DNA of 64,000 nucleotides from Bellilinea sp. (GTDB taxonomy: Bacteria > Chloroflexota > Anaerolineae > Anaerolineales > Anaerolineaceae). The notes beneath the pieces are model-generated. The model saw only the letters and a list, made by a program, of their open reading frames with translations. It was not told the origin of the DNA and did not search any database. A program made the translations under genes and the position numbers. The stretch is from positions 558,001 through 622,000 of the forward strand of contig BPHQ01000001.1 of assembly GCA_026003615.1 (NCBI GenBank), read 5' to 3'. This document shows, in pieces, positions 29,058 to 38,517 of the stretch (position 1 is its first letter; every line of letters starts with the position of its first letter).

Positions 29058-29996
29058 ATGCAATCCGTCCTCGCTTTTTGGGCAAGGAGCTTAAATTGCC
29101 CGGTGTGCGATCAATTGGGGTTAGATGTTATTCGCGAAGCGGGCGTGCCGGATCTGCTTCATTGTAATAATTGCACGACAGAGTTTGAAGTGTCTGAAAC
29201 CGGAGATTTCATTCGACTGATTCAGTACCCGCAGATTTTGGGAGTTGAATTGTATGGTGTTTGGATGCCCTTTGGGCTGGTAAGTGAGAAGATCAAAGCA
29301 AAGATTGAAAAGGATGGTTTGAACCTCCCGGCGATGATCGCTGTTACAGGATCTGGCAAGCCCATGAGCCGAACGAACTTAATTACAGATGACTTAAGCA
29401 GTCGAGGAGGTTCTTTGGAACCTCCTCAGCGAGCAGTAGATCAGGCTAGAAAACTGATTGAATTGGGAAATACACCGGCAGAAGTACGTCAGATTCTGGA
29501 AAAAGACCCGCGCCTGAACCCCATTCAAATTGACCGGATTATGGAAATAATTGAGCAACCCGCACGGACGAGATCTCTTGAAAGGATATTGACGCTGATT
29601 GCGGTAATCATGGGTTTGGTAGTTATTGGTTTACTCATCTATCCAACCGGAGTATTTGAACGCGCTTTGATAGCAGTCAACGGGTTGATCAATGGGGAAA
29701 GGCTGGAACTGATACCACCGCCTCCAACAGTGACGCAGTATGCACGGCAGGGACGTTCGTTTGGCTGCCCTCCCACTCAACAGGGAGCCGCAGCCTTGTT
29801 CGGGGGAAAAGCCGATCACTGGCACTTTGATGGCAAGAATTGGATTTATACCGATTTAAAAGGTATACGGGTTTATGTACCGGAAGGACTTTCAGCACGC
29901 TATTCCTATGTGACGCCGATACTGGAAATCAAGTCGGTTGAAGGTCCAGCGGTGATTGATCCAATTATGGCGGTTTCGATTGATTGCTATCATTAA
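29058..29996 (+). CDS. Zinc-ribbon membrane protein, uncharacterised
   Basis: The 312-residue protein starts with a zinc ribbon (CPVC and CNNC in the first 45 residues), then a cytoplasmic region, a transmembrane segment at about 178-198 (ILTLIAVIMGLVVIGLLIY region) and an external domain of about 110 residues with two cysteines. The predicted ATG at 29058 has GGAAAAGG 8 bases upstream; ATG 29040 lies at the predicted transcription start. It precedes the serine hydrolase by 6 bases, suggesting a shared role at the envelope. Confidence 0.7.
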   Translation: MQSVLAFWARSLNCPVCDQLGLDVIREAGVPDLLHCNNCTTEFEVSETGDFIRLIQYPQILGVELYGVWMPFGLVSEKIKAKIEKDGLNLPAMIAVTGSGKPMSRTNLITDDLSSRGGSLEPPQRAVDQARKLIELGNTPAEVRQILEKDPRLNPIQIDRIMEIIEQPARTRSLERILTLIAVIMGLVVIGLLIYPTGVFERALIAVNGLINGERLELIPPPPTVTQYARQGRSFGCPPTQQGAAALFGGKADHWHFDGKNWIYTDLKGIRVYVPEGLSARYSYVTPILEIKSVEGPAVIDPIMAVSIDCYH

Positions 29997-30002
29997 AACC
30001 AA

Positions 30003-31508
30003 GTGAAAAATCATCGCTGGTCTTCTTTGTTGAGGGTGATTTCCCTCGGTTTGATCCTTGCCGCAGGCGGGTTGGTTCTCTATGCCGGGCGCCAGTTTCA
30101 TCACTTTCAAAAAATACTGCCGCTGAATAGCCGGTGGGGGGTGGTGAATGTAGGTGGGTTATCGGTGGAAGAAGCCCGTCAACAGGTCATGGCGGTGTAT
30201 CTCGGTCCGGTCGAATTAATGTACCAGAACGATAAGATTCATGTCTCGGCAGAGGAACTGGGTTTTCATCTCAACCTGCCGGATCAATTGCAAAACTTAC
30301 AGACAGATAATCCTGGTCTACCTTTCTGGGCGTACCTTTGGAATAAACCACAGCCACCGGCGGATCTTCCGGTTGAGGTTTGGCTGGATGAAACCCAACT
30401 CCGGGCATACCTGCAAGACGAAATCGCCAACCGCTACGATATTTCTTCTGTTCCACCTCTCCCTATTCCGGGCAGCAGTCAGTTTTCAGCGGGGGTTTCA
30501 GGCAGATATCTGGACATTGAGGCTTCCCTGCCTCGATTTCAGAGACTGTTGAAGGATCCGATGAGTCGGCGGGTTGAACTGATTGTTAATGAACATGCTG
30601 CCAGTTTCGTAGAGAATGACCTGTTGAAAGCGGTTCTCATCACTGAATTAAGGGAAGCTAATTTTGATGGGATTGCCGAAATATATGCTTATCATTTGAC
30701 AGAAAATCAAGAGCTGCATTTTGCAGTTGACCATGGCCAGGAAGTAGCGGCGGATATTGCTTTTTCGGCTGCGTCCACGATTAAGATTCCAATTTTACTG
30801 ACCGCTCTGATGCAGATGGAAACGCCCTTGCCCGATGAGTTCATCCAATTGGCAGAGCGAATGATGGTTTTTTCGGAAAACCCTCCGGCGGATCAAATCA
30901 TGAATACCTACATTGGTTCGACTCTGGCGCCGTTGAAGGTGAGCGAAGTTTTACAGGAAGTGGGTTTTAAGAATACATTTCTGGCAGGGTATTTTTATCT
31001 TGGGGCACCACTCTTGCAGCGATTTGAAACCCCTGCCAATCAACGCGCCGACATTAACCTCAATCCAGATGTGTACAACCAAACCACGGGCGGAGACATG
31101 GGACATTTGCTGCGAGCAATTTATTCCTGTGCCGAATCAAATCAAGGTGTATGGGTAGAAAACTTTGCTGGTAAACTTACATCCGAGAAATGTACCTTTG
31201 TGCTTGAAATGATGCTGCGTAATCGGATTGGTGTGTTGGGGCAGGCTGGTTTGCCGGAAGGCGTTCCTTATGCGCATAAACATGGCTGGAGCGAAGAGAG
31301 TGATGGCCTGCTTCATACCATTAGTGATGTGGGCATTGTTTTTGGGCCACAGGCGGATTATGTACTCGTCATTTTCCTTTACGATCCCGTGCAACTCTTG
31401 TTTGAACCCGCCAATGCGCTGATGGCACGCTTAAGTCAGAGAATTTTCAACGCGTGGAATCCGAATTTTCAGGTGGAATGGAATTTTGGTAAGGTCCAGT
31501 ATCGCTAA
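30003..31508 (+). CDS. Membrane-anchored class A beta-lactamase-like serine hydrolase
   Basis: The 501-residue protein has an N-terminal membrane anchor (about 11-28), a stretch at 45-200 resembling the YoaR/VanW-associated peptidoglycan-binding-like domain (VGGLSVEEARQQV), and a serine hydrolase domain. That domain has the SxxK nucleophile STIK at 258-261, an SEN motif near 293 and KHG near the end in place of KTG. It could be a penicillin-binding or beta-lactamase-related envelope enzyme; drug resistance should not be assumed. The start is GTG with no clear ribosome binding site, so coupling to the previous gene is likely. Confidence 0.8.
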   Translation: MKNHRWSSLLRVISLGLILAAGGLVLYAGRQFHHFQKILPLNSRWGVVNVGGLSVEEARQQVMAVYLGPVELMYQNDKIHVSAEELGFHLNLPDQLQNLQTDNPGLPFWAYLWNKPQPPADLPVEVWLDETQLRAYLQDEIANRYDISSVPPLPIPGSSQFSAGVSGRYLDIEASLPRFQRLLKDPMSRRVELIVNEHAASFVENDLLKAVLITELREANFDGIAEIYAYHLTENQELHFAVDHGQEVAADIAFSAASTIKIPILLTALMQMETPLPDEFIQLAERMMVFSENPPADQIMNTYIGSTLAPLKVSEVLQEVGFKNTFLAGYFYLGAPLLQRFETPANQRADINLNPDVYNQTTGGDMGHLLRAIYSCAESNQGVWVENFAGKLTSEKCTFVLEMMLRNRIGVLGQAGLPEGVPYAHKHGWSEESDGLLHTISDVGIVFGPQADYVLVIFLYDPVQLLFEPANALMARLSQRIFNAWNPNFQVEWNFGKVQYR

Positions 31509-31513
31509 ATTCA

Positions 31514-32587
31514 TTAGCAAATGCGAGGCAGGATTTCACCTGCCAGCATGTCCAGGATGCGGGTAGCCCCGATGTTGGTTTTCAATAAAACGCGTCCGGG
31601 TTCATTACGAGTGACTTCCCCAATGCGGGAGGCCAATTTACCATAAGGATGATGGTGCATGGCGTTTAAAGCCGCCTCGGCCTCTTGTGGGGGTACAATG
31701 GCTATGATCTTCCCCTCATTGGCAATGTACAACGGATCAAAACCCAGCATCTCACAGGCGGCTTGAACAGCGGGGTTGATCGGGATCTTGTTTTCGTAGA
31801 GAATCATTCCCACCTGGCTCTGTGCTGCAATTTCATTGAGAGTCGTAGCCAGTCCACCGCGAGTCGGATCTCGGAGAACATGAGTGTGAGGTGCGGCTGT
31901 TAAAAGATCCTGAATTAAACCATTCAGTGGGGCTACATCAGACTGGATTTTGGCAGAAAATCCCAGTTCACCGCGTTCAGCCAGGACGGCGATGCCGTGA
32001 TCCCCGATGCTACCGGAGACAAGAATGACATCCCCCGGTTGAGCCTGATGGCCATTGATAATTCTGCCTTTAGGTAAAAAGCCAATGCCGGTTGTGGTGA
32101 TGAAAAGACCGTCGGCTTTGCCTTTCTCAACCACTTTGGTATCTCCGGCAACAAATTGAACACCGGCTTCCTGGGCAGCCAGACGCATGGATTCTAAAAT
32201 CCGAACGAGGGTTTGAACCGGTAGACCCTCTTCCAGAATAAATCCGGTGGTTAGATAGAGAGGTTGCGCACCGGAGACCGCAATGTCGTTGACTGTACCG
32301 CATACGGCAAGCCTGCCAATATCACCCCCCGGAAAGAAAAGTGGACTGACGATGTGACAATCCGTTGAAACGATCAACTCGCCACTTGCTTCGGTAAGGC
32401 GGGCAAAGTCGTCACCACTTTGTAAAGCAGGACTGCTCAGATATGGGAGGAATATCTCTTTGATCAAATTGTGCGTCAGGCGTCCACCGCTGCCATGGCC
32501 TAATATGATTTGTTCATCATGTTTGAGTGGAAGGGGACAAAACGGGCCTTCCATTGTGGGAAAGGAGTTGTCTGCCATGGGGGTCAT
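31514..32587 (-). CDS. hypE: Hydrogenase maturation protein HypE
   Basis: The 357-residue HypE dehydrates a carbamoyl group on its C-terminal cysteine to make the cyanide ligands of the [NiFe] site. It shows HGSGGR near the start, the ATP-binding DPTRGG segment, and a C-terminus LPRIC ending in the acceptor cysteine. The ATG at 32587 overlaps the hypD stop as ATGA; an ATG three codons later has better ribosome binding site spacing. It is last in the hypABFCDE run. Confidence 0.95.
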   Translation of the reverse strand: MTPMADNSFPTMEGPFCPLPLKHDEQIILGHGSGGRLTHNLIKEIFLPYLSSPALQSGDDFARLTEASGELIVSTDCHIVSPLFFPGGDIGRLAVCGTVNDIAVSGAQPLYLTTGFILEEGLPVQTLVRILESMRLAAQEAGVQFVAGDTKVVEKGKADGLFITTTGIGFLPKGRIINGHQAQPGDVILVSGSIGDHGIAVLAERGELGFSAKIQSDVAPLNGLIQDLLTAAPHTHVLRDPTRGGLATTLNEIAAQSQVGMILYENKIPINPAVQAACEMLGFDPLYIANEGKIIAIVPPQEAEAALNAMHHHPYGKLASRIGEVTRNEPGRVLLKTNIGATRILDMLAGEILPRIC

Positions 32588-33699
32588 CCTTCCTTTGACA
32601 GCGTAGAACTGCGGGCAAAGCGGTAATAGGCAGCGCATGCCCCTTCGGCGGAAACCATGGGCGCTCCCAAAGGGTTTTGCGGAGTGCATGGGTCAGCAAA
32701 AGCGGGACAGTCGAGGGGTTTTTTGAGACCCTGTAAAATTTGCCCGGCAATGCACAAGGGTGATTCGTGAGTTTGAATGGCAGCGACATCAAAACGCAAC
32801 TCGGCATCAAATTCGGCAAATTCGGGGCGCAATCCCCATCCGCTGAGCGGAATGCGTCCAATTCCTCGCCAGTTGCGATCAACCGGTTGAAATACTTTTT
32901 GGATGATGGCTTGAGCCGCGGGATTACCCTCCGGTTTGACCACACGGGCGTATGCGTTTTCAACCCTGACTTGATTGTTTTCCAGCAACTTGACCACCGT
33001 AAAAATTCCACGAACCAAATCCAGCGGTTCAAAGCCGGTTACAGCCATTGGGACACGGTACTGCTCGGCAATGGGCAGATAATCCTGATATCCCATGACC
33101 GTACAAACATGACCGGCAAGTAGAAAACCCTCTACGCGGTTGTGCGGGGAAGAAAGGATTGCGTGCATGGCGGGAGGTACCAACACTTGCGAGACCAGCA
33201 CCGAGTAGTTCTTCAGTCCAAGCCTTTTAGCCTGCAACACACTCATGGCGTTGGGTGGTGCGGTTGTCTCAAACCCGATAGCAAAGAAAACAACCTGGCG
33301 ATCTGGATTTTGCTGGGCGATTTTGACAGCATCCAGGGGGGAATAAACGACCCGCACGTCGGCTCCGCTGGCACGCAGAGCAAAGAGATCCCGATTAGAA
33401 CCCGGAACGCGCAGCATATCCCCGAAAGAACAGAAAATCACTTCCGGACGGGCAGCAATGGCCAGGGCTTTATCAATCAATTCCAATGGTGTCACACAGA
33501 CAGGACAGCCCGGCCCGTGGACCAGTTCGATTTCCGGTGGGAGAAGTTGATCCAGACCCGACTGCATAATCGCATGGGTCTGGCCACCGCAAATTTCCAT
33601 CAAAACCCAACGGCGGGTCAAAATGCGACGGATTTTTTCGATTTCGGCCTTGACCTGACTTTCGTCCCGCAAAGTCTGGTTTAACAAACTCAAGTCCAT
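32584..33699 (-). CDS. hypD: Hydrogenase maturation protein HypD
   Basis: The 371-residue Fe-S scaffold works with HypC to assemble Fe(CN)2CO. Conserved segments are [21 protein letters not shown] and GFETTAPP, and the C-terminal cysteines include those of CIAGQILQG. It starts 11 bases after hypC and overlaps hypE by 4 bases. Confidence 0.96.
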   Translation of the reverse strand: MDLSLLNQTLRDESQVKAEIEKIRRILTRRWVLMEICGGQTHAIMQSGLDQLLPPEIELVHGPGCPVCVTPLELIDKALAIAARPEVIFCSFGDMLRVPGSNRDLFALRASGADVRVVYSPLDAVKIAQQNPDRQVVFFAIGFETTAPPNAMSVLQAKRLGLKNYSVLVSQVLVPPAMHAILSSPHNRVEGFLLAGHVCTVMGYQDYLPIAEQYRVPMAVTGFEPLDLVRGIFTVVKLLENNQVRVENAYARVVKPEGNPAAQAIIQKVFQPVDRNWRGIGRIPLSGWGLRPEFAEFDAELRFDVAAIQTHESPLCIAGQILQGLKKPLDCPAFADPCTPQNPLGAPMVSAEGACAAYYRFARSSTLSKEG

Positions 33700-33710
33700 A
33701 GGAAGTACTC

Positions 33711-33968
33711 CTAATCCGCAGCGGAAGTATTCAATTCTTCGTCAAGTACTCCGGCATTACGAAGAAGCTGGAGGGTTTCGAGGGCTTCCTGTTCATTTAA
33801 CAGGTTGAGCGCAAATCCGGCGTGGATGATGGCGTAATCGCCGACTTTGGCTTCGGGCAGGGTTTCGACACAAGCTTCACGCAGGACACCGCCGAAATCA
33901 ATCTTTGCCATGCGCAAACCAGCCTGCTGATAAAGTTCAACAATTTTTCCGGGAATTCCAAGGCACAT
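33711..33968 (-). CDS. hypC: Hydrogenase maturation chaperone HypC
   Basis: The 85-residue HypC/HupF protein begins MCLGIPGKI, with the N-terminal cysteine (C2 after Met removal) that binds the Fe(CN)2CO unit and the large-subunit precursor. [12 protein letters not shown] is the typical second segment. It lies 4 bases after hypF. Only one hypC copy is in the cluster. Confidence 0.96.
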   Translation of the reverse strand: MCLGIPGKIVELYQQAGLRMAKIDFGGVLREACVETLPEAKVGDYAIIHAGFALNLLNEQEALETLQLLRNAGVLDEELNTSAAD

Positions 33969-33972
33969 TTCA

Positions 33973-36282
33973 CTATCCTTCCTGACTGAAAGAAGAAAAT
34001 TGGAGCTGATGAGCAGCTATTAAGGCCTGTCCGAGGGCAATTCCGCCATCATTGGCAGGCACACGCTGGTGGGTTAGAACTTCAAAGGAGGAATTTTCAA
34101 GGAGGGGTAGGGTTTTTTTAAGAAGTAATTGGTTTTGCCACACCCCCCCGGACAAAACTACAGTTTTGACCCCACTAATCTGCCGAATAGTTTGGGCTGC
34201 TTCAAGGATGAGGTGAGCCACCGCATTATGAAACCGCCCGGCAATGATCGGCGGGGGAATACCTTTTCGCCAATCGGAGAGAATGGCCTCCCAAAGCATG
34301 AGCAGATCAACTTCATCCTTGTTAATTGAAAAAGGATAAACCCCCAATTCGTTTTCATCCGCCAGATTTTCCAGTTCAATGGCGGCCTGTCCTTCATAAG
34401 TAACTCGATCGCGAATACCCAATAAGCCAGCAACAGCATCGAACAGCCGCCCCATGCTGGAGGTGAGGGGGGTGTTGATCCGGCGTTCTAATTGAGTACG
34501 CAGCAGAGTTCTTTCTTCTTCACAGAGGGTTTTCACGGCGGGGAGGTCTGCTTCCCACTCCAAACCGGCTGACCAAAGGTGCGCCAGGGTAATTCGGCTG
34601 ACCCGCCGAGTGGCTGCATCACCTCCCGGCAATGGGACGTACTTGAGGTGTAGCAATCGCTGAAAGCCGGCCTGGTTACCCAATAAAAATTCACCACCCC
34701 AAATTGCACCGTCACTTCCATAACCGGTACCATCCAGAATAACGCCAATGACCTGTTGTTCGAAGGGGTATTGGTTATCTGCCAGACAGGAGACTAAATG
34801 AGCATGATGATGCTGAACTTGAATGAGTGGGAGGTTTTGGCTTCTGGAACGTTGGATGGCGTAACGGGTTGCGAGATAGTCCGGGTGCTGGTCACAGGCA
34901 ATGGCTTGGGGTTTGATTTGGAAAACCCGCTCGAAGTGGGCGATACCTTCCTCAAAGGACTGAAATGTTTCGTAGTTCTCCATGTCACCGATGTAGTGAC
35001 TGAGGAAGGCATATTGGCCACGGGTGAGGCAAAAAGTGTTTTTTAGTTCTGCACCGACCGCCAGCAATGGTGGTAATTCTTGATGAATGATCAGTCCATC
35101 AGGTGCAAAGCCGCGCGAACGGCGGATGAAATAAGGTTTTGAGCGATGGGATTGAATCACTGAATCATCCACCCGCATGTGAATTTCGCGATTGTGGAAC
35201 AGGAAAGCATCTGCCAGCGAGGCTAGCTGACGGCGTGCCTGATCATCGCGGTAGGCAATTGGTTCATCACTGAGGTTACCGCTGGTCATCACCAGGACAG
35301 ATGGATAGCCTTCTTCTGGTTCGGTCAACAGGAGGTGCAAGGGGGTGTATGCCAGCATGAATCCCAAACGCTTTTGACGCGGTGCAATAATTTCGGGTAA
35401 ACGCTGGGGCTGGCGGGTTTGCAAAAGAACAATTGGCGCAAACCGTGACTCGAGCCATTCCTTTTCCTGAGAGTTGACCAGACAGTATTCCTCGATGGCT
35501 TTGAGGTCAAATGCCATCAGTGCAAATGGTTTATCGCTGCGTTGTTTACGTTCCCGCAGCAATTGAACGGCTTTCTCATTTGTGGCGTCGCAGGCGAGAT
35601 GAAAACCACCCAACCCTTTGACAGCGAGTATTTTGCCCTGTTTTAGCCATTGGCGGGCAGTCTGGATGGCATCTTCTTTGAAAGCAATTGGCTGACCCTC
35701 CACTTCAAACCAGACTTGCGGGCCACAATCTGGACAGGCAACCGGTTGAGCATGAAAACGACGGTCTGTGGGGTTTTCAAATTCCTCACTGCAGGAATGG
35801 CACATTGGAAAGGCAGCCATGGTGGTATTGGGGCGGTCGTAGGGTAAACTTTGAATAATTGTAAAACGCGGGCCACAGTTGGTGCAATTGATAAATGGAT
35901 AGTGGTAACGCCGGTCGAGTGGGTCGAAGAGTTCCCGGCGGCAATCAGCGCAAATGGCGGTATCCGGTGGGATAGGTTGAAATTGAGCAGGGTCGCTCTG
36001 GCTGGAAAGAATGAGAAAATCGTTCGAATACTCAGGTTGGGTGGGAATTATCTGCAACGAATCAATGCGGGCAAGTGGCGGCAGGCGGTTTTGTAGTTCG
36101 AACAGAAATTGTTCCAGGTGATTGGAAGTACCTTCCAGATGGATTTCCACGTTGCCGGATGTGTTTCTCACCCAGCCTTTCAGGCTATTTTTCTGAGCGA
36201 GGCTGTAAATAAACGGACGAAAACCAACCCCCTGAACAATTCCGCGAACCAAAACTCGAACTGCCACGCCTTCCACATTCAT
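33973..36282 (-). CDS. hypF: Carbamoyltransferase HypF
   Basis: The 769-residue protein has four parts: an acylphosphatase domain (VRGIVQGVGFRPF, 12-24), two zinc fingers (first with C111, C114, C133, C136), a YrdC-like domain, and a Kae1-like carbamoyltransferase domain (about 400-769). It makes carbamoyl-adenylate from carbamoyl phosphate and passes the carbamoyl group to HypE. It overlaps the hypB stop by 4 bases. Confidence 0.97.
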   Translation of the reverse strand: MNVEGVAVRVLVRGIVQGVGFRPFIYSLAQKNSLKGWVRNTSGNVEIHLEGTSNHLEQFLFELQNRLPPLARIDSLQIIPTQPEYSNDFLILSSQSDPAQFQPIPPDTAICADCRRELFDPLDRRYHYPFINCTNCGPRFTIIQSLPYDRPNTTMAAFPMCHSCSEEFENPTDRRFHAQPVACPDCGPQVWFEVEGQPIAFKEDAIQTARQWLKQGKILAVKGLGGFHLACDATNEKAVQLLRERKQRSDKPFALMAFDLKAIEEYCLVNSQEKEWLESRFAPIVLLQTRQPQRLPEIIAPRQKRLGFMLAYTPLHLLLTEPEEGYPSVLVMTSGNLSDEPIAYRDDQARRQLASLADAFLFHNREIHMRVDDSVIQSHRSKPYFIRRSRGFAPDGLIIHQELPPLLAVGAELKNTFCLTRGQYAFLSHYIGDMENYETFQSFEEGIAHFERVFQIKPQAIACDQHPDYLATRYAIQRSRSQNLPLIQVQHHHAHLVSCLADNQYPFEQQVIGVILDGTGYGSDGAIWGGEFLLGNQAGFQRLLHLKYVPLPGGDAATRRVSRITLAHLWSAGLEWEADLPAVKTLCEEERTLLRTQLERRINTPLTSSMGRLFDAVAGLLGIRDRVTYEGQAAIELENLADENELGVYPFSINKDEVDLLMLWEAILSDWRKGIPPPIIAGRFHNAVAHLILEAAQTIRQISGVKTVVLSGGVWQNQLLLKKTLPLLENSSFEVLTHQRVPANDGGIALGQALIAAHQLQFSSFSQEG

Positions 36283-36950
36283 TGTTGACGGTGCTGTTGA
36301 ATCACCTCATCCAGCCAGTTAATCCAGGCAGACATTCCCTCGCCGGTTTTTGCAGAAACCGGAAAAGTGCGCAGACCGGGGTTGAGAATTTCTACTCCCT
36401 GTTGAAAATAGGCCATGTTGAAATCGAGGTAGGGCATCAAGTCCATTTTGTTGATGATTAAGACATCAATTCCACGGTACATATTGGGGTACTTGTAGGG
36501 CTTATCGTCTCCTTCGGGCGTGCTTGCTACCAGTAAGTTTCGATGAGACCCCAACTTAAATGCTGCCGGGCAGATCAAATTGCCCACATTCTCAATGAAG
36601 ACAACATCAATACCTTCCAAAGGCAAGGATTGCAGACCCGCATGGAGCATGACGGCGTCCAGATGACAGTCCCCTCCGGTGTTGATTTGAACGACGGGTA
36701 AACCCAAAGCGGAGACTTTATCAGAATCGATGGTTACCGGGGCGGTATCCCCTTCAATGACTGCCATACGGTATTTAGCCGAAAGGAGTTCGAGTGTTTT
36801 GAGGATGAAGGTGGTTTTACCGGCACCAGGTGAGGCCATTACATTGATTGCAAACGTGCGGTGACGATCAAACCATGCCCTATTTTGCTGGGCAACCTGA
36901 TCGTTGGCATCCAGAATTTTTTCAACAACCGGAATGCGGGTAGAGGTCAT
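36279..36950 (-). CDS. hypB: Hydrogenase nickel incorporation GTPase HypB
   Basis: The 223-residue SIMIBI GTPase delivers nickel to the hydrogenase large subunit. The P-loop ASPGAGKTTF is at 39-48 and NTGGDCHLDA carries the G-domain metal ligands. It lacks the N-terminal histidine-rich stretch and the CxxCGC motif of enteric HypB, so it has no nickel-storage domain. It overlaps hypA by 4 bases. Confidence 0.96.
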   Translation of the reverse strand: MTSTRIPVVEKILDANDQVAQQNRAWFDRHRTFAINVMASPGAGKTTFILKTLELLSAKYRMAVIEGDTAPVTIDSDKVSALGLPVVQINTGGDCHLDAVMLHAGLQSLPLEGIDVVFIENVGNLICPAAFKLGSHRNLLVASTPEGDDKPYKYPNMYRGIDVLIINKMDLMPYLDFNMAYFQQGVEILNPGLRTFPVSAKTGEGMSAWINWLDEVIQQHRQQ

Positions 36951-37306
36951 ATGGCTGCTCCTTCTTTTTCAACGATGATGGATTCAACATAAAACTCTTC
37001 TCCACCGATGACATCCAGGTGGAAGCTATTACACCGAGGGCAAGGGGAGAGTGAATCTTGGACTTCAAATTCCATTTGACAATCCACGCATCTCAGTCGG
37101 GCTGGCACCCTTTTGAAATGCAGGTTGGCATTCTGACAAATTGTATTTTCAGCAATCATGTTCCAGTAAAACTGAACCGAATCATCTACAATACTGGATA
37201 ATCTACCGATCACTAAAAAAATATCCGTAACACGCTCAGCATTGACCTGATTGGCATGACGAAGAGCAATCTCCAATACTGATTCGGTTACGGCAAGCTC
37301 GTGCAT
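36947..37306 (-). CDS. hypA: Hydrogenase nickel chaperone HypA
   Basis: The 119-residue protein begins MHEL, where H2 with the N-terminal amine binds nickel, and has a zinc site of C73, C76, C89 and C92. It partners HypB in nickel insertion. It is the first of the hyp genes, 54 bases after the cyclic-nucleotide-binding gene. Confidence 0.96.
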   Translation of the reverse strand: MHELAVTESVLEIALRHANQVNAERVTDIFLVIGRLSSIVDDSVQFYWNMIAENTICQNANLHFKRVPARLRCVDCQMEFEVQDSLSPCPRCNSFHLDVIGGEEFYVESIIVEKEGAAI

Positions 37307-37360
37307 GATTGTAATTTTACCATTAAGATAAATCCGACTAAAAATCCCTGAAAAGATCGT

Positions 37361-37978
37361 TTATCGTGTTTGAATGTCTGTTTGGCGGGATGATTGGAGA
37401 ATCAGGTCCATCAATTGAAGTTTTATGGTAAGCAGATTGCTGGCTACCACGTTGGCAACTCGACGCATAATCACATAGCCAAGGCGAGGGTCTTCTTCGC
37501 AGAGCCGGTTTAATTCATCCCCATTCAGAACGAGCAGGGTGGAATCCTTCAATGCAATGGTGGAAGCTGTACGTTGGCGGACGACAGGAGTCAATTTTGA
37601 CCAACCAATGATGTCCAGTGGCTCAGCTGTGGTGATGCGTACAATTCCTCGGCTTGGAACAGCAATATCCACCCCAATTTCTCCGGAAAGGATGATGTAA
37701 ATATTATCTACACGATCACCCTCACAAAAAATTGTTTCCCCTTCCTGATATTGAACAATTGAAGATATAGCCGCCAGGGCTTCGATTTGCTGGGGTTTAA
37801 GATCCAAAAACCATGGAATAGTCCGTAAAGTTTCAATGAGGTTGGACGTGTGCATAGGGTCTAAATCGGTAATGAGATTATCTACGTTTGTAACACTGAA
37901 CATAGCCACAATTAAAGTGTCCTGCGTCATTATTCGAACGGGTAACTTGTCATCAAAATGGATCTGACTTTCAACCAA
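37361..37978 (-). CDS. Cyclic nucleotide-binding domain protein without DNA-binding domain
   Basis: The 205-residue protein holds one cNMP-binding beta-roll (about 60-165, GETIFCEGD and IILSGEIGV). The C-terminal winged helix of Crp/Fnr proteins is absent: after the C-helix region (VASNLLTIKLQLMDLIL) only a short tail remains. It overlaps the endopeptidase gene by 8 bases inside the hydrogenase operon. It may sense a nucleotide or act as a structural or regulatory partner; the function is unknown. Confidence 0.8.
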   Translation of the reverse strand: MVESQIHFDDKLPVRIMTQDTLIVAMFSVTNVDNLITDLDPMHTSNLIETLRTIPWFLDLKPQQIEALAAISSIVQYQEGETIFCEGDRVDNIYIILSGEIGVDIAVPSRGIVRITTAEPLDIIGWSKLTPVVRQRTASTIALKDSTLLVLNGDELNRLCEEDPRLGYVIMRRVANVVASNLLTIKLQLMDLILQSSRQTDIQTR

Positions 37979-38516
37979 ACCATTCCATGACTCGTTCTAC
38001 AGCGGGATCAAGGAGCTGGCTGGCAAATGGCGAGAGAGATTGGCTGAAATTGAAGTCATAACCCCTTACCGATAATAAAGCTGCCTGTGGAACGGTGTGG
38101 TAGAGAGCCGAACATAGTGCCAGACAGGTTGAAGGGGTCAGGTGATGGGTAAAGGGCGAGGGTTCAAACTGGGGACTGAGTATGGTAAAGGAAATTTCCT
38201 GTGGAATACTGCCGGTATGGGCATCTATAAAAAGTACCCGTTCAACCCGGCTCAACCATTCGGCATGTTCAGGGATTAGATGAAGTGCAAATCCAATCGT
38301 AAGGGAAGAGGAAACTTCGTACAGGAACTGGTCTGGCACCTCTGGCAGTTGGACACCGCGATTCTCGGCAACCTTTCGGAGGATATGCCAGGCGATACCA
38401 TCATCCTGTCGGTCCAGGTTCCCGTAACCCAATAAGAGGATTTTTGAGGCAGCAGGTTCCTGCTGAGATGGATTGGCAGAAACCTGCTGCTGATCTTCGT
38501 TTGAATAATTGAACAT
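37971..38516 (-). CDS. Hydrogenase maturation endopeptidase
   Basis: The 181-residue HycI/HoxW-type protease has GYGNLDRQDDG at 30-40, the signature of the family that removes the C-terminal extension of the large subunit after nickel insertion. The N-terminal 25 residues are polar and extra. It lies 1 base after the large-subunit gene, which has a matching 24-residue extension. Confidence 0.9.
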   Translation of the reverse strand: MFNYSNEDQQQVSANPSQQEPAASKILLLGYGNLDRQDDGIAWHILRKVAENRGVQLPEVPDQFLYEVSSSLTIGFALHLIPEHAEWLSRVERVLFIDAHTGSIPQEISFTILSPQFEPSPFTHHLTPSTCLALCSALYHTVPQAALLSVRGYDFNFSQSLSPFASQLLDPAVERVMEWFG

Positions 38517-38517
38517 C

